A stretch of DNA of 64,000 nt, from assembly GCA_037903355.1 (NCBI GenBank), contig JBAJFE010000018.1, forward strand, positions 682,001 to 746,000. Direction: 5' to 3'. Numbering within the stretch: the stretch's first letter is position 1; each line of letters begins with the position of its first letter. This DNA comes from Trichuris trichiura (lineage: Eukaryota; Nematoda; Enoplea; Trichinellida; Trichuridae). The notes under the pieces were generated by a model, which made no database searches, was not told the origin of the DNA, and saw only the letters and a program-made list of their open reading frames with translations. Positions 62,895 to 64,000 of this stretch are shown piece by piece. The translations under genes and the position numbers were made by a program.

Positions 62895-64000
62895 GCGATG
62901 CTTTCTGCATTTTCGCGCTTCAATGACATGTCCGGATTAATACACGCTCGTTGCTGTCCAAATACTGGTATTCAACATGAAAACTAAATTATTAATATAA
63001 TATCCGCCTCAAATACTGATGTATCAATTTACTCGGCGGATAATTTCTGTTAGCATCAAGCCAAACTGTTGCTGCATGATAATTATACATTCGCACCTCC
63101 AACGCTGATCACTTTTAGATATGCAGCTTAACATTAACTAGTAAGGTTAAGCAGCAGTCGCATGTTATGACGACTATTGTCTTTAATATCATTTTAGCAA
63201 TGCGCGTAGTCAATTCTGAAGAACTCTTTACTCACTTCATTGGATACGCTGAATTCTGCTTGTTTTTCTTATGAATAATTAATAATTTTATGTTGTAATC
63301 ACAGACTTAATGAGTACGAAAAATGAAAATCAAGTAGCGCGGTTTAGAGAACATGATCTACAGACATTCAACGTTGGCCATGATACATAACGTGTAAAGG
63401 GAGTGCTTGATGCGGAGTCCAGACATCATGCACCGCCCATAACTGATAAAGTTGAATTCTTGTAGAAATTTGATAGCGGATTATCTATGAGGAGCATGTG
63501 TGAACTGTGCAACATTGGTCCGTGAGCACTGTATGACAGAAAGTGTTGGAAAGAAAAGCTGCTCTCATGAGTCAGGGCTTTGCTCGCGGAAGCAGTTGGA
63601 ACAGTTGTCACTTTACTAAACAGCATTACAAAGCTGCGAGCGTCTTTGTTCAGCGGAATCATTTTCACATTGAAAAAAGTTGAACTGACTTGTTCTGAAT
63701 GGGTTTTCTGTTACTCTTCGTAGAGAAGACGCACGGTTCTTTTCCATTTCTATTGACTTCTTTTCACCCGTTCCGCTTTTGACTTTAATCTACGTATGGT
63801 GGTTTGGAAGTGCTCTTGATCTCTGCTCAATCCGTTAATGTAAGGAATCGATGGATGAGCCAGTGGAGCTTCCTTCCTTATCGCGGTTTCCCTTCTTGCG
63901 AATAGCGCTGTACCAGTGTCATGGACTCCACTCATTTAACCGTACAATGACTGCTGCTTCGGGTGCATTATCCTTCAAGCTTCTTGGGCAGCCTTTTTTT
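62895..64000. other. Downstream of last visible MYT1-like exon
   Basis: No further CCHHC finger motif is visible on the plus strand, so this is probably intron. Minus-strand frames at 63426-63668 and 63750-63935 look like chance. Confidence 0.4.

Noticed and set aside
1..64000. CRISPR arrays, operons, rRNA or tRNA genes
   Set aside because: No regularly spaced repeats, no polycistronic bacterial-style genes, and no tRNA B-box or rRNA core noticed. Spliced animal genes make CRISPR and bacterial operons irrelevant; a tRNA could have been missed by eye.

Overview
The window is metazoan nuclear DNA. Coding sequence is broken into small exons joined by GT..AG introns, many only 50-80 nt long (for example 51 nt at 1874-1924, 55 nt at 61027-61081, 50 nt at 31064-31113), with a few introns of several kb. 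Every recognisable gene is an animal family with a nematode counterpart: hnRNP K (HRPK-1), the R7 RGS-binding protein (RSBP-1) and the MYT1 zinc-finger factor (ZTF-11). Short introns, moderate GC and the retroelement type suggest a nematode, perhaps a Trichuris/Trichinella relative; this placement is inference.

Layout. 0.7-3.1 kb (+): a complete three-KH hnRNP K-like gene. 3.4-23.8 kb (-): an R7BP/RSBP-1-like gene, tail-to-tail with the first, with seven small exons and very long introns; a further exon at 14.8 kb may be an alternative first exon. 25.06-25.48 kb (+): a compact two-exon gene of unknown function with its own poly(A) signal. 27.9-28.1 kb (-), 30.8-31.3 kb (+) and 47.9-48.2 kb (-): 3'-terminal exons of unrecognised genes, resting on splice phase, coding look and in two cases a poly(A) signal. 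40,538-42,942: a young, GC-rich, 2.4-kb LTR retrotransposon in a 5-bp target duplication. It encodes gag, then protease fused in frame to the integrase C-terminus, with RT, RNase H and the integrase core missing. 51.6-52.1 kb (-): a decayed Ty3/Gypsy reverse transcriptase. 58.3 kb to the window end (+): a MYT1-type C2HC zinc-finger gene that continues past the right edge.

The cellular genes are neuronal or RNA-regulatory: an RNA-binding protein, a G-protein regulatory adaptor and a neurogenic transcription repressor. Nothing links them as one pathway. The most notable mechanistic signal is the retroelement's gag/pro junction, where a GGGAAAC heptamer sits directly before the gag stop and is followed by a perfect 10-bp GC-rich hairpin, a textbook -1 ribosomal frameshift arrangement. 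All exon structures were built by eye from splice consensus, reading-frame phase and remembered family conservation; no alignment was run.
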